Shown: piece after piece, positions 12,325 through 24,267 of the stretch
Position numbering within the stretch: position 1 is the stretch's first letter
How the letters are laid out: each line of letters starts with the position of its first letter
NCBI RefSeq assembly: GCF_008831285.2
Contig: NC_045140.1
Span: 21,574,370 to 21,638,369, forward strand
Source of the DNA: Nymphaea colorata
Lineage: Eukaryota; Streptophyta; Magnoliopsida; Nymphaeales; Nymphaeaceae
Length of the DNA stretch: 64,000 nucleotides
Direction: 5' to 3'
Notes under the pieces: model-generated
The model's database searches: none
Told to the model about the DNA's origin: nothing
Seen by the model: the letters and a program-made list of their open reading frames with translations, nothing else
Translations under genes and position numbers: made by a program

Positions 12325-13175
12325 GCACCATCGGCCTTCTTGACTTGGTCTTGACACTCACCCAAAGGGTCAAGACATCTTCAATTCATCATAGATGACA
12401 TCTCTTAGGCCCTCGAGATTGATTGCCAATCTTCCCAGAGCATTTTCTGAAGTCAATTTTTTCCAAGCAATGCAGCATGCATATGCTCGACCCCCCGATC
12501 GAAGGAGATCAGCAATAGTTGAGCCCACTTACCTTCCGCTTGCCCTCATTCGGGGAACACTGCAAGACGACGGAGTGGGTGTTTCCGGTGTTGGTGAGCT
12601 AGACCCAAACCGGTGAACAGGGAGATCCCAGGCCTAGCCGCCGCCGATGAAGACGAACCGGGAGCCATCTTAGCTCAGCCTGCCACAGCGAACAGCCAAC
12701 GGGCCCAATGCAGATTAGCATCAGAGGACAGTGAGTTCAGGGCTGGGACGGACCGTATCGAGCTTCATGGGTAATTGGGTTAGGGATGCTGGCCGGCTTG
12801 GGGAAAATAACTTGTAATGGCCTTAACCTCCCGTGAGATTTTAAGCTAGGGGAGATCCTTGGGTGTAGCATAGGGCTCAGCAACGCCTCGGCAGCCTCTC
12901 GACCACTCTCGGCAGGCCGACCCTATAAATTGGAATCAGAGCAATCACCTAGCAAGCAGCGAGCTATGCTGTTGGGAAGATACTGTATATCCAAACAGTG
13001 GAAGAGATCAAGAAATCTCAGTTTCTTTAGTTCATGTAAAGAATCCGGGCAGCCTTTCCAGTGATGTGCATGCAGACAGCCTCAAGACCTCTTAACTTGA
13101 TCAACCTACAGATTTCCTCAAGCAACTCACTTAAATCGTGGCAGTTAGTAATGCTCAGCTTCTACAGATCGTGGC
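12325..13175 (-). pseudogene. C-terminal NLR LRR fragment, split by an insertion
   Basis: 12325-12487 and 12965-13175 read, on the minus strand, as the end of the LRR region of a D/E/F-type NLR. The conserved words for the last LRRs and the CDE-type tail are present but carry frame breaks. The two parts are separated by an element at 12488-12964. No upstream exons belong to it: gene A's last exon starts only about 85 bp further right. It is a dead 3' fragment. Confidence 0.72.
12488..12964 (+). mobile_element. Short insertion with 6-bp target duplication and a PBS-like word
   Basis: The six bases TATGCT occur immediately left (12482-12487) and right (12965-12970) of this block, and the LRR fragment continues across it. 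Near its right end is TTGGAATCAGAGC (about 12935-12947), one change from the TGGTATCAGAGC word that pairs with initiator tRNA-Met in plant LTR retrotransposons. It has no coding capacity. It is probably an internally deleted or truncated retroelement. Confidence 0.6.
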
Positions 13176-13259
13176 CCTAATTTTCAGGCCAGCTTCATGA
13201 AAACTCTACATGTTGTTACCTTTGCCAAACGAGCCCGGGGCACTGGATAGTCTTAATTA

Positions 13260-16200
13260 TTAGACAAGAAATTTCAAGTTCACATCTTCTTTAGGAATGT
13301 GAAACGTTACTTTGCTAAGCACATGCTCAAAAGGCCTCCATAGATAAGCAGTATCCTCATCACATACAACTGCTCTAAGACATTTCAACTGTGTCACCGA
13401 TGTAGGCACTTCCCTCAGGCCTAAGCACCATCTCATATCAATTCTTTTCAAATGCTGCAACTGGCCGATGTTGTCTGGCAAGCTCTCAATGCTCGAGCAA
13501 TGAGACAGATCCAAGAATCTGAGGCTTCCAAGTTCACATGAAGAATCCGGAAGGCCTTCCAAACTTGAACAAGAGTGTAACCTTAGGACCTCTAATCTTC
13601 CTAATCCACCTATTCCCTCGGGCAGTTCAACTAGATCAGGGCAATTTGTTATGCTTAGTTTCTGTAGATTGGTAAGACTGCATAATCCAGGAGGCAATGT
13701 CTCTACACCGTGGCAGTAGTCCAGTTCTAGCTCCGTTAACATTGGAAAGATGCTATGAATATCCCAATGAATGACTTGACTGACCTCACAGAGCACCATT
13801 ACTAGCTTCTGCACTGTCTGCATTGCTTGTGTAAAAGTAGAAAGAGGAGGGATTGATATTTTCTCCAGTCTTATTCTGTGGAGATTCTTCAGGGAACCCA
13901 ATGCAGACAGGCCGTGTAATTCTGCAGGGCGTGCGCTGTGGTTTGCACAAATCAAAACCTTGAGGTTTTCCATTTTCTCCAGAAATGGAGGTAAGAAATA
14001 CGAGTCAGCTGAGAAATTCAGGATCAAGACCTCAGCATGAGGAAAAGGTATATCAAACCAGTTCCCGGGACCCATTTGACCTGCATACAGACAAAACAGG
14101 ATTATTATCTATCATTTGAATTTGAAAACTCAGTGAAGTTGGGCCAAGGTTGCTCATCCTTACCAGTGAGGAAGGAAACAATCTCAGCCAGGGATGCTTG
14201 TTCCTTCTGTCGCTGCGAGATTTTCAGAAGATCTCCTTCACTCAAGATAAGCCTCGTCGCCGGATGGCCATTGTTCACACGGCTGGTATAGATTGCCAAT
14301 TCTCTCAGCAGGTCATGCTGAAAAACAAAGAGGTCACTGAAGCTCCCATCTACATCCCCAGCCTCACTCCTGCAAAGACCGTGAAGATTACGTTCAATAT
14401 AGAAAAAAAACAATTTAGATCTAAAAACTACACAAAGGCAGACATTTACCTTGTTCTCTCAACAAGTGTAACAAGGTTTCTGCTGGCAAGTTCAAGCAAA
14501 ACAACATACGCATCATCCTCAGTTAAGCCATGGATTTCGACCCACATATCAATGAGAGAAGCTGCAGGAATCTTTTCATCTTCCGGAAAAGTACCCAGGT
14601 CCATGAAACACTCTGTAAGTATTTTACTCAAGGAGTTTAAGCTGCTGCTCAAGCATCTCAGGAGATCGTCATGCATCTCAAAGATTTGATTTCCTTGCTG
14701 GAGCATCTGTGCTGTCTTGCGCCATTTTCTGACAGGTTCCTGCCTCAGTGAGCCTCCAATTACTTTTAGTGCCAGTGGCAGACCTTTGCAACCTTTCACT
14801 ATCTGCAGTGTGACGAATAGGTAGGTCATAACTTTTTGAAAGGAAATATGAACACCACTAATTTACACACAAGAACACATTTCTCTTAATTGAGAAAAAT
14901 CATGTATGTAGATGCATGTTAAATTGTACAAGGTCTAATAGAACACGGGCGTCAAGTCTAACAGCTAAAGCATGGAAAGAAATGAAAAAAGCATTTATAG
15001 TTATGCACGTATACTTAGATGTGGATTCTTGTGCATAAATTTAACAAAAAAAAAAACCGAACACTATGTGAACTTTTACCTGTTCCATCTGTTCCAGAAG
15101 CTCATGATCCAACTTATCAAGGGCTTGATCAGGGACGAAAGCTGATTGACAGAAGAGATCCCTGGCATCTTCTTGTCCCAGCATTTGTAAAGGATAAACT
15201 ACATCAAGACCTTTAAAATTGATTCTTGATGTGACTAGTGTTTTTAAGCCCATCTTCCTGAATACAAGCCTCTGGAGTACTGATTCAGACCAAACATCAT
15301 CTAAAAGCACTAGAGCAGGTTTTTGCTTTCTGTTGCTCAGACTGTCTGTTAACTGATCGATTGCATCATTCTCAGTAATAAAATTAGGTATGCAACTGGC
15401 ATTGACCAGCTTTGCCCACAGTCTTTGATATATCTCTAGCAAGTTTGGCGTCTCAGAGACTGTAATGAAAACAATCTCTGCGAATGCAGCTGGAAATTGA
15501 AAAGGAGAAAGAAATTAGCATCACTGAACTTCACCACAGTCGTTTTCTTGCCTATTTGAAGGCAAGATGAAATATAAGTTTGCTGAAGCGACAAAGTACT
15601 GCACCCCACAACCTATGGCACAAAAGTGTCTATAAGCATTTTTAAACTAAGGTGAACACCTACATTATCCTAAATGGAGCCTTCTAAATATAGGAGAAAG
15701 TATCACAAGAAGTAGGGGACATTATTAGATTCGGGGGCACCTAAGTAATTGAGAAAGACATCCGAAAGAAAAAAAGTTGCAAAGCAGGTGAAACTTTTGG
15801 AAAGTAGTCAGACCCCTCCAGGGCTTATTACTTTTCCTGAATATTTTGCCTTTAGAGTTGCAAGGCAGGTGAAATTTAGCCTGAAATATTTACCTCTGTT
15901 TGTTTTCGTGGTGCATGAGTGGGTGAAATAAAAGTTAGACCCAATGCACCCAAAGCAATCAGACACAAACAATGAGGAAGTCCAGGATTTTCTTCACCGC
16001 CATACAAGATTTAAGCCTTGTATTGAGTGAAGAAAGTCGGAGGGGTAGAGTTCTGACATTCCTCACCTGATTTTAGGAAGTACACCCTGGTAAATGTGGC
16101 CCTGTGAAGCAGAGCCTAAAGTAACCAATCACAATGGCCATTAAGTACATCTTCAAAGTCTTTTCTGTGCTCATCAAATTTCCCAACGCCCCCCCCCCCC

Positions 16201-17187
16201 CCCCCCCCAACCACACACAAAAAAAAAAAAAACACACACACACACACCCACCCACCAATACAGATAAAAGCAACACACCCAATGTTGGTGCTTATTAAAT
16301 GACTACAGATAGAGGTAAAATTTTATTCCAAATAACAAGATTTTACACTTTTAAAGCATGTAAAATAAAATATAAACAGAAGCCTCCTAAACCATTAATT
16401 TTGTTGCTAGGGCTACTAATATGCAATTAGACATGTAGATTTATAAAAGCTTAAACTTGCAATCACATGATTCATGTCTAAGATGTCCAGCCAATATATA
16501 GAAGACATCAGCGGAAATTGTACCTTGTACTTTGTTATCTTGACAGAGCTTTGTTGCCAAGGTCGTCTTCCCGCATCCTCCGGGTGCACATATTCCAATA
16601 ACATTGACATTGTCAAAGAGCAGCTTCCTCTTTAACTCTTCCAGAGGAACACTCAAACCAACAATTTTGCTTGGAAGCTGGGGCATTGAATTTGAGTAAG
16701 CAAACTTTCCACTACGAGAAGTAGAGTTCATGCCCAAGCTACTTAATTCCGTGTACAGCCTCTTTGCCTCTGCCATCATCTGTTTTGTATCCACCCATAT
16801 TTCGGCCTGCATATTCATACTTGTAAACCTTAGCAACTGTGCATCTAAGTTCATTAATTTCTTGGCATACATGTACCTCTTCCAGATTTTCCAATTTGGC
16901 AGCATGGAACATTTATTGATCAAATGTTTGCCGTATTCCAAACAATCTAATAGTTCAGTCATGTTTTCTCGTCTTCGAACTGTTGCCTTGTCATCCAGTT
17001 TGGTATCCCTTAACTCCTCATCTAATCGTTTAACCTCCAATACTGTAACTTGTAAAGTTTCTACAGTCTTTTGCAACCGATGAAAGCAGTCACGGAAGTT
17101 CATAGCGGTCTCCTCTCCCTCTAGAATAGCTTTCAGCAGCTCTGCAACTATAACACCAACTACTGCACCGTTGACTAAATCAGACAT
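13260..17187 (-). CDS. NLR gene A: RPW8-NB-ARC-LRR (RNL) immune receptor, 817 aa
   Basis: Five exons, transcribed right to left: 16524-17187, 15080-15489, 14450-14802, 14164-14369, 13260-14080. All introns are GT-AG, and the exons sum to an open frame of 817 codons plus stop. Domains: RPW8-like helical N-terminus (about 1-150); NB-ARC with P-loop GGCGKTT (Lys207), kinase-2 LLDDVW (Asp285/286), KTLVTSR, GLPLAL (about 365), CFMDLG, and QHD in place of MHD (493-495); then about five to seven LRRs (about 560-780). Replacement of MHD by QHD is typical of ADR1/NRG1 helper NLRs, which oligomerise at the plasma membrane and signal cell death downstream of sensor NLRs. The N-terminus starts MSDLVNG, unlike the MVEPI start of B-E, so A is a separate type. 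The frame is also open upstream of the chosen ATG for 57 codons. I chose 17187 because RPW8 homology begins there. ADR1 versus NRG1 subclass is unresolved. Confidence 0.87.
16190..16250. repeat. Compound microsatellite in intron 1 of gene A
   Basis: A C run of about 19 is followed by an A run, then (CA)n and CCCA words. It lies in the 1034-bp first intron of gene A. It explains a spurious glycine-rich minus-strand frame there. Confidence 0.9.
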
Positions 17188-17244
17188 ACCAGCACAGTGG
17201 AGTAAGAATGACGTACTCCAGACCAGAGCTCCGAGTAAGTAGTT

Positions 17245-19470
17245 AAAGAAATGTACCTTGGTGTAGTGTATTTCTACAGAGAATCTAGGAAGCCCTCCAA
17301 CTTCTTGTTTATGACAATTACAATTTTCCTTTGCAGGCTTGGAATTTCTTCTTTGCACTACCTTTGTTCAAAAATGGTTTATCAATTCCAAACCAAATAA
17401 AGCTTTAGCCTTTAAACTGTAAGAATCTAGGTCGTCCCTCTTTTTGGCTTACATTTTTCCAATCCTTGGCATAAACTGATGACCCTTTTGCAGTAGTCAC
17501 TCAACTAGATTTGCAGAAACTTCTGCAGATAAGAGTAACAAGAATAATATTAAAAAAAAACATCAGTTAAAACATTTGGAGAGAAAGCATGGACACCCAC
17601 ATGGACAGAGGAAACAAATATAATTGAAATGGAAGTAATTCAGAGGCTTAACACACCAAGACATGGAGGCAAAAGAAAAACCAAAATCACTGTACCATTC
17701 TGAAGCAAAAGACTCGAGTCTCACATCACAAAGGGGAAAATTACACATATAAAATAAAGAACAAATTACTGAACTATCTTCACCAACCAACTTCTTCAAA
17801 GTTTTGTTATACTCAAAGGCCTAATTACAGGGAAGGACCACCAAATTATAGGTCGCAGATACAAATTTTAGTATTCAAAACTCAAAAGGTAAATGATCAA
17901 GCAGACAATTAATTTAGTTTTGCTAGGAACCAGAAGTCAACTACTGAAACAGAACCTGAAACATGTACCACTCGTTTACAAACATGCACTATATTTTGCA
18001 ACTATCAACAAAGTGAAAAGCAAGAAAAGGAAAAGCTAAACACCAACTGTTGCAAAGATGGACTACTAAAATTCTAAAACCACATGCAAACCTTTCATTC
18101 GTTCCTCAAATCAGTGACCAGTGACGGAGCCAGAAATTTAAATCATAGGTTGGACCAATACATGTTAAAATAACACAGATACACACATAGATAGACACGT
18201 GAAACACATGCGCGTGCACACTCTTATTTATACTTAAATTTCTTGCTAATTACTTATAACTTAAACATGGTAGAAAAATTACTTATGAATTAAACCACTC
18301 AATTCTCATAAGCACGTTTAGTTACGTTTGAGCGTGATACAAAAATACAAATAGAAACTAACCATAATCGAGAAAATTTAAGATATGCGAAAAATATGGC
18401 ATGCATCAACCCATGGAAAGTAGCAAATCAAAAGGGGCTTTTCAGCAAGGTGTAAGAATAAAACAAGGGCGAGCTTCGGCATGGTGAATAATTCGACTAT
18501 ATACTAAGTCACCAAGTGTAAAAGTGTAACAAATTTATTCAATGTTTGCACCGACGAGGGTGAGTAACATGTCACCAAATTAAGAACGTAAAAAACCAAA
18601 GAAAACAAGATCGATAATAACATTAACAAGCCCTAAGCAGTACACACTAACAAAAATGAGAACGGAAAAACCCCCGAATCAACACATGCCAACAGAAAAT
18701 AAGAACACAGAACAAATAAGCAACCGAAAAATTTATGTTAATCAATCTACAGGGAGAAATGAAACCCTAATCAGTACATAATGACAAAAAGCCCCCAACC
18801 GTTTCCATGCACCAACCAGTTTTCTACTCAGCTTACCAAATCACCACCTACTTCGTGAGTAACAATGATCCGCATTTCAGAGGACTAACCCATCGAACTC
18901 TTGGTTTTTCATTTTAGGTTTTTCAATTTCATTCTATTATGTATGTAACTTTTACAAACTCACAGAGAAAAAGAACCCTAACCTGCTAACCAAACGATGA
19001 AATCTAATGATAAAATCAAAGCCACGGGTCGGGGGGAGAGGGGGTGTGAAATGGATACCCGAGTCAGTGGAGGGGTGGGTGGGGAAGACGGGGGCGAGAG
19101 AGAGGGAGGGAGAAAGGGTTTTGTCCGGGGAGGGAGGAGGTTGGGGAAGAGAGAGAGAGAGAGAGACGGGAATTCAGGGAGGGCAGTTTGATTACCGTAG
19201 AGCTGCCCATTCAATTTGCCGACACCCTGCCCTCACCTGGCCCCAAACCGTTGACCAATGGAATTAACAAAGAAATGAAGATCAAACTAAGCATTTCTTC
19301 TGAACACCAAAACAACGCCAACGGTCTGGCACGAGGGCATCCCCAAAAACCATTGACGAAGACAATTAGATGACACCAGAAAAAGTGTAAGTACTCGCCT
19401 CACTTGGTCTTCTTAATGTGGCGTCATCCCTCGAGAAAGAATGAAAACAAGCAGTCCCCTGGTTTCACTT
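17245..19470. repeat. Upstream flank of gene A, duplicated at the window start
   Basis: Homologous to 1-870. The shared parts are 17245-17729 and 18847-19470, the latter including a GA/GGGA-rich tract at about 19020-19170. This is presumably the promoter region of gene A. The part nearest the ATG (17188-17244) has no counterpart in the window. No gene is seen inside. Confidence 0.7.
17730..18846. other. Extra 1.1 kb in the gene A flank, absent from the paralogous flank
   Basis: At the window start the sequence goes directly from GAGTCTCACATC to TACTTCGTG (about 515-540). Here the same two words are separated by about 1.1 kb of AT-rich DNA. No coding frame, terminal repeats or target duplication were recognised. 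It may be an insertion here or a deletion in the other copy. Confidence 0.6.
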
Positions 19471-19754
19471 ATAAATCGGCAAAGTCAGCAGCGTGCTTAG
19501 GAATCTACCGAAGGAGAGTAGGAACGAGCAGGGAAGATACAGGGGCGTCCACCACCTTTTCTTCCATCCCCCTTCGGTTCTGTATATTATCGCCTTATCG
19601 GTAGGTTGTAGACTGATTTTTAATATTAAGTGAGAAAAGCACGTCGTTTGCATCCTCATAAAAAAAAAAATTATATTTATATTAATAGGCCGTGGGGGTT
19701 GCTTTTTGCCATCCTCATAAAAAAACTGATTTGACAAGTGTTACTTCCTAACGT

Positions 19755-20069
19755 TTGGAATGCAGCTTCTACACGCGCACATCGAAGCCTCTCTCTTGCT
19801 CAGTTCAGCCGGCGACGGCGTCCGGCATGGGAGTTTCTGTCTCGTTTCCTGCTGGTTCCTTCTCTGTCTGCCTCATCCGTGAAGAAATTACCCCGTTGGC
19901 CTTCCAGAATTGGTGTTTTTGTTCAACGTTTGTTTTTCTTTTCATTGAAGACCGAATTGGAGGTTGTCACTTGCTAGCCAACTTACCTCAAGCCGTCTTT
20001 GGAACGCTCAAGCACCCTGGTCAGCACGCCTTGTTTCCTCAAAATATTCCTCCTGTAATCTTTGAGTAG
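19755..20069 (+). CDS. Hypothetical 104-aa frame in the duplicated NLR flank
   Basis: Open frame containing MGVSVSFPAGSFSVCLIREE. A related frame of 109 codons lies at 27854-28183, and a third shortened copy of the DNA lies at 55005-55200. No family is recognised. A TATAAAT word and the recurring CCCTCGAGRAAGAATGAAAA word lie 280-330 bp upstream. The frame survives between two recent copies, but these copies are so similar that conservation is weak evidence. It could equally be non-coding promoter or 5'-leader DNA. Confidence 0.25.
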   Translation: MECSFYTRTSKPLSCSVQPATASGMGVSVSFPAGSFSVCLIREEITPLAFQNWCFCSTFVFLFIEDRIGGCHLLANLPQAVFGTLKHPGQHALFPQNIPPVIFE

Positions 20070-21734
20070 TGTGTTCGTAACGCTCAAGCACTAAGATTTG
20101 AAAATCCTGTATTTTACGTATCCATGCGATCGAGTCCTTGGTCGAAAATATGCATTCCTGACCCGCACGCAAGATGTTTCACAGAATGCGCGACAGAAGT
20201 TAATGCTAAAATCAAGACATATGGAGGCATGCATATAATATGGACCAGTAATTCACATTCAACAGTACCCAAAACTGGATCTGTCTTTCCATTGAAAAGA
20301 AAAGAGTAATCACTAAGCTGCTGCCACAGCGGTTGCATCTATGGCTGATGCAGCCGTCAACCATAGAGCTGATGCATTGCCAAAGATAAGAGTTTAAGAA
20401 CGTGGCGATAATCATATGCTAATGGGAAATGCAACAGTTAGAGAAAGTAAGGATAATAATAGCATTACAAAAAATTGAAGTGATTGTTCTAGATTCTCAC
20501 CCCTTGATTATACTTGGAGAATAACTGTATCATCGCCATAAGTAAAGGTCTGGATACCACCACCATCGACTCCGATGGTGGTCCTCCATGGTGTAAAACC
20601 ATGAAAGAATCACTTTATTAGCTTCTTTTTTATTTTCTCAACATCCAGCAGTGAATCTGCTTTAGTGGTGAGATTGGGGTTAGCGTGCTAGGATCGCGAT
20701 TTGGACGTGGAGATGGGATCAGCTGGCAAATAGAAGGTGGCCAAATCGAAGCTTATCTGGCCAAGCTAATTAGCATTTATTCCTGCAATAATTTAGAGGG
20801 AAACTTCCCTTGTTTTCCCGATAGATCAGAGTCAGCTTTCTATGGTTTGGAAATAAGGTTACGCTGGACCATATACAGCTGGGGAAATTGTCTTGTGCAT
20901 TGAAAGTCTGTCCCCTGTGAATGAGATTTATGCATGGCTTCAATAATATGATCAATGATGGCAACTTGCATTGAGCGTTTCTATGGTATGACCTTCATTT
21001 CAATTAAATGACCATATCGCCTAAGATGACGTCTTAGTTTATGGGTGTGATCTACTTAGTTTATTAATTAGCAAATAACAAGCCTAAAGTCAGACCATCC
21101 TAATGTGTAGTTAAAGGAAATCTTTAGGCAACATCATAGTTCAAAATAGATGAATTGTGTAGCTTCAACTTGGACCGTTAGATTGGGGTAGTTGCTTTCA
21201 ACACCCGAAAACAAAGGGGGAAACAATCCAATTTCTGCTCTATGCGCGTCCATAGATTCAGATTCACATATGACTTTTCTTTGTTCATATTTCGAATCTA
21301 TGAATATACAAAAAGACAGGAACAGTTCAATTGACATCCCTAATACTTACTTGAAATCCGAAAAGGTAATGCTGAGGGAGAGCTGCTTACCGTCATGCAT
21401 AGCCTTTTAGAAAAGACACCAAGTATACTCCTGTCCCACTTGCGCCCTGACCCACTTTTAAGTCCCACTTTTAAGTGGTACTTGGCATGCACAAATGTTT
21501 GTGGATAATGCATTCATATACAAACCTGTGCATATAACTAGGTTCACGTTGGGAAGTCGACGAAATCCTCCAATCCATTTAAGACAAGGACAATATAGTA
21601 GGTAGGTGATAATAAAGAAGTGAGCCCCCACAAAAATAAACAAACCCATGTGATTATTCAAGAGTAGGTCCAGGGGGGAGAAAAGAAAGGAACTCACACC
21701 AACCTCAATTGAATGTGCCAACTAAAAAAGTGAT

Positions 21735-22035
21735 CCTCATATTAAGGCAAGGCTCGGCATCCGGCGGGTCTATTAACTGGTACCGAGTACCCAGCTCGAC
21801 TTGGGCCCAAGTCATAGAAAAAGGGCATCAGGTCAGCTCGAAATATTATCGGGACGGCCCGAGTGGGGCCGATAATAGATTTTTAATATATATTAATGTA
21901 TAATGTATTCTGATTTTTAATATTTAAATATTATTTTATATTAAAATTATATATCTTATAATTTATTCGGGCCAAAAATGGACTGAGCTTTGAGCCCAAG
22001 TTTCACGTGTTGAGCCGGCTCCATCATGCTTAAAT
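21735..22035. repeat. GC-arm / AT-core dispersed repeat, copy 3
   Basis: Arms rich in GGGCC/GGCCC words flank an A/T core at about 21880-21965. Same design as 2641-2975. Confidence 0.5.
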
Positions 22036-23336
22036 TTATTTAAGAGGAGAGACAAGACGACACTTAACGAAACCATAGGCACCATAGACGCTAAATCCTG
22101 CCTATCTTCCTCGAAAGCCAGCCTCACACACATGCATCCGTTAACGAGGAAGAAGGCGGATCATAATGAACGCCTCAAAAGGAACATGAATCACTACCCG
22201 GTGAAGGCGCAGAAGAGGTTGTCGCCGGAAAATGTAGGCTAGCCGCAAGAAACCCACCTTAAGGTTGCAAGGGAACCCACCAATCTCCCAATCTAAGGCC
22301 CCTGAAACAAAATACCAGAGCATCAAAATGCTGGGTATTTAATTCCGAGTACTATTTTTTATGGAAGTTTTGTTCTACCTTCCATATACTACTCTATTTT
22401 GTTTGATATACTAGAAAGTCAACTAAAATACTACCTCAACTGATTATCAACAAGAACTATCTTCTTTCATGCCTAATTAAGCACATTCCGCATACCTAAC
22501 CACATGGTTCAGAATTGGGGTCAATAATCAGATGAGTCCAACACATTGACATTTGCATATTCAAATCCAATATGCACAGCAACTTAAAAAATCTTCTTGT
22601 CTCTTTTCGAGATCCAGTACACAAGTCCAATACAGATTTTGATTTTACAATAACCACTCTGTTCTTCAGTGGCCTGTTCCAGTTTTTGTTCATAATTATA
22701 TAGTCAAATTCCAATTAAAATTGAATGTCAATTAACATTCAAATTAAGCGCATACAGTTCATTGATTTTCTCCACCTCCGTTGCTTCATTTCGCTGCCAT
22801 TCAACTTGACACTGGGTTGGTATTTCCGTTTCAGGAACTACAGTTCTTGTTGTACCATCTGAAGTTGAAGCCCTCATGATGTCGACACAGAAGGGAAAGG
22901 GACGCGAAAGGGGATACGAGGGAGACGCGAAAGAAAGGGAGAGACAGGAAAGACAGAAGAAAGGTGGAAGGGAGATGGAGAAGGGAAAGGATACGGGGAA
23001 TCGAGCATGCTCCTAAACTCTCCAAAACCTAAGTTCCCCGTTTGTTTGGTGATAAAACTTTCCAAAAAAATTGAACTAATCTTTCAAAACTACAACAGTA
23101 CAATTCCACCTAATCAAACGAAAGCTAAAAGCCTTACAACATGCAGTTTCTCCCTCCAAATAACGGCAAATCTCAGGAAAACTACTAAACAGTACCGACC
23201 ATAAGGATGATTTCTGATGGTAGCACAACGTCGTAAGAGGTGTGGTTTCTTCACATGGACGAATATACTGAATTCTGCATTTCCTCATGCGTCGACGACG
23301 GTCCAAATTTTTTCTCAAGTTACGCCAGACACAGTG

Positions 23337-23565
23337 GATGGAGCTGGAAGGTTTGGAAAAGATTGACGTGAAGCTCCTCAAGGGCCTTAAACGTGTAATT
23401 TGTGAAGAGGACACCAAGAAGATGCGGTAGCCTCTTCTGGTTCACATTAGGCTGGTGTGGTTGGATGTGCATAAAGCCAATGTGAGCTTCGATTTTCTTC
23501 AATAAAGCGCTTGAATACGGGCCGTGATCAAGATATATACACATGCAGATTTCAAGCATAACGCG
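23337..23565 (+). pseudogene. Inverted 3'-end fragment of a B/C-type NLR
   Basis: The plus strand reads the last roughly 60 codons of a B/C-type LRR domain: LEKIDV, LKGLKRVICEEDTKKM, an internal stop, LLVHIRLVWLDVHKANVSFD, then FLQ and a stop. It continues into inverted 3'-flank sequence (ATCAAGATATATACACATGCAG). It therefore lies tail-to-tail with gene B. The matching place in the second duplication copy lacks it and carries the copia element instead. It has no other exons. Confidence 0.82.
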
Positions 23566-23639
23566 AGTAGAAGTAAGAAAAGTCTCCCTCTCTCTCTCTG
23601 TTTTGATGGATCTCTCTCTGTCTCTGATCACTTTAGGCA

Positions 23640-23790
23640 TGCCCCTTCATCGTCAACGTCATCAAGATCGCCTATGGCAACTCTCGATTTCTTAATCGCT
23701 GGAGTGGAACCAGAAAGTTTTTCATCACCTATAGAAGATCTGAACTGGTTGGGGTTAGCATCTAATCTAAGCAGATGTGAACGCTGTAAA
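23640..23790 (+). other. Short conserved open stretch, shared by both duplication copies
   Basis: A plus-strand frame here reads FLIAGVEPESFSSPIEDLNW and continues about 15 residues. The same DNA is at about 35985-36100 just right of the copia element. I do not recognise it. It could be an exon fragment captured before the duplication or a chance frame. Downstream, copy 1 carries about 400 bp (23790-24170) that copy 2 lacks, with no gene. Confidence 0.3.
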
Positions 23791-24267
23791 GTTCTTTTAG
23801 GATCAGGTATTCTGTGCTTTCCCAGCATTCCATTGGTGGTCTTCCCGAATCTGGTCCAATCCACGGACACAAAAACTTTCTTAGGTTTTTAAAGAGTCAG
23901 CGTTTTTCGGATATAATATGGCCTGCTTGAAAAACAGTAAAAAATATGGTAAATTTTTAAACTTACCCACATGGCTCGTCTGAAAATCCTTTTCTTGTTT
24001 TAAGGGCAAAGGATTGCTGCGGAAAATTAACATAAAATACAATAAGGATCGAGAAAAAAAGAAGCCATGTGAACCATGCTCCAAGGAGATGAAATCATGA
24101 AATGCCATTGCCATATTAATAAATAAATGAGCACACTCATGTCAAACGCAACTCCCATCATATCTTTAGAACATTTACGGAGAAAGATGAATCAAAACAG
24201 CGTCGAATTCTATTCGGTTGCTTGGAATCTGTATGTGTTTCTTGATCACGGCCACTACTCAAGTGCT

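Larger units (their letters stand above)
19380..23280. repeat. Segmental duplication flank, copy 1 (downstream of gene B)
   Basis: Matches 27490-30690 almost continuously, in the same order and orientation. It precedes gene B as the other copy precedes gene C, so the duplicated unit was flank plus NLR. It contains a conserved plus-strand frame (19755-20069), a GC-arm/AT-core repeat (21735-22035) and, near 22200, a word shared with 3780 and 7905 in the left tandem unit. Otherwise it has no gene. Confidence 0.8.

Noticed and set aside
16073-16282. 69-codon glycine-rich minus-strand frame
   Set aside because: Created by a poly-C / CA microsatellite in intron 1 of gene A.
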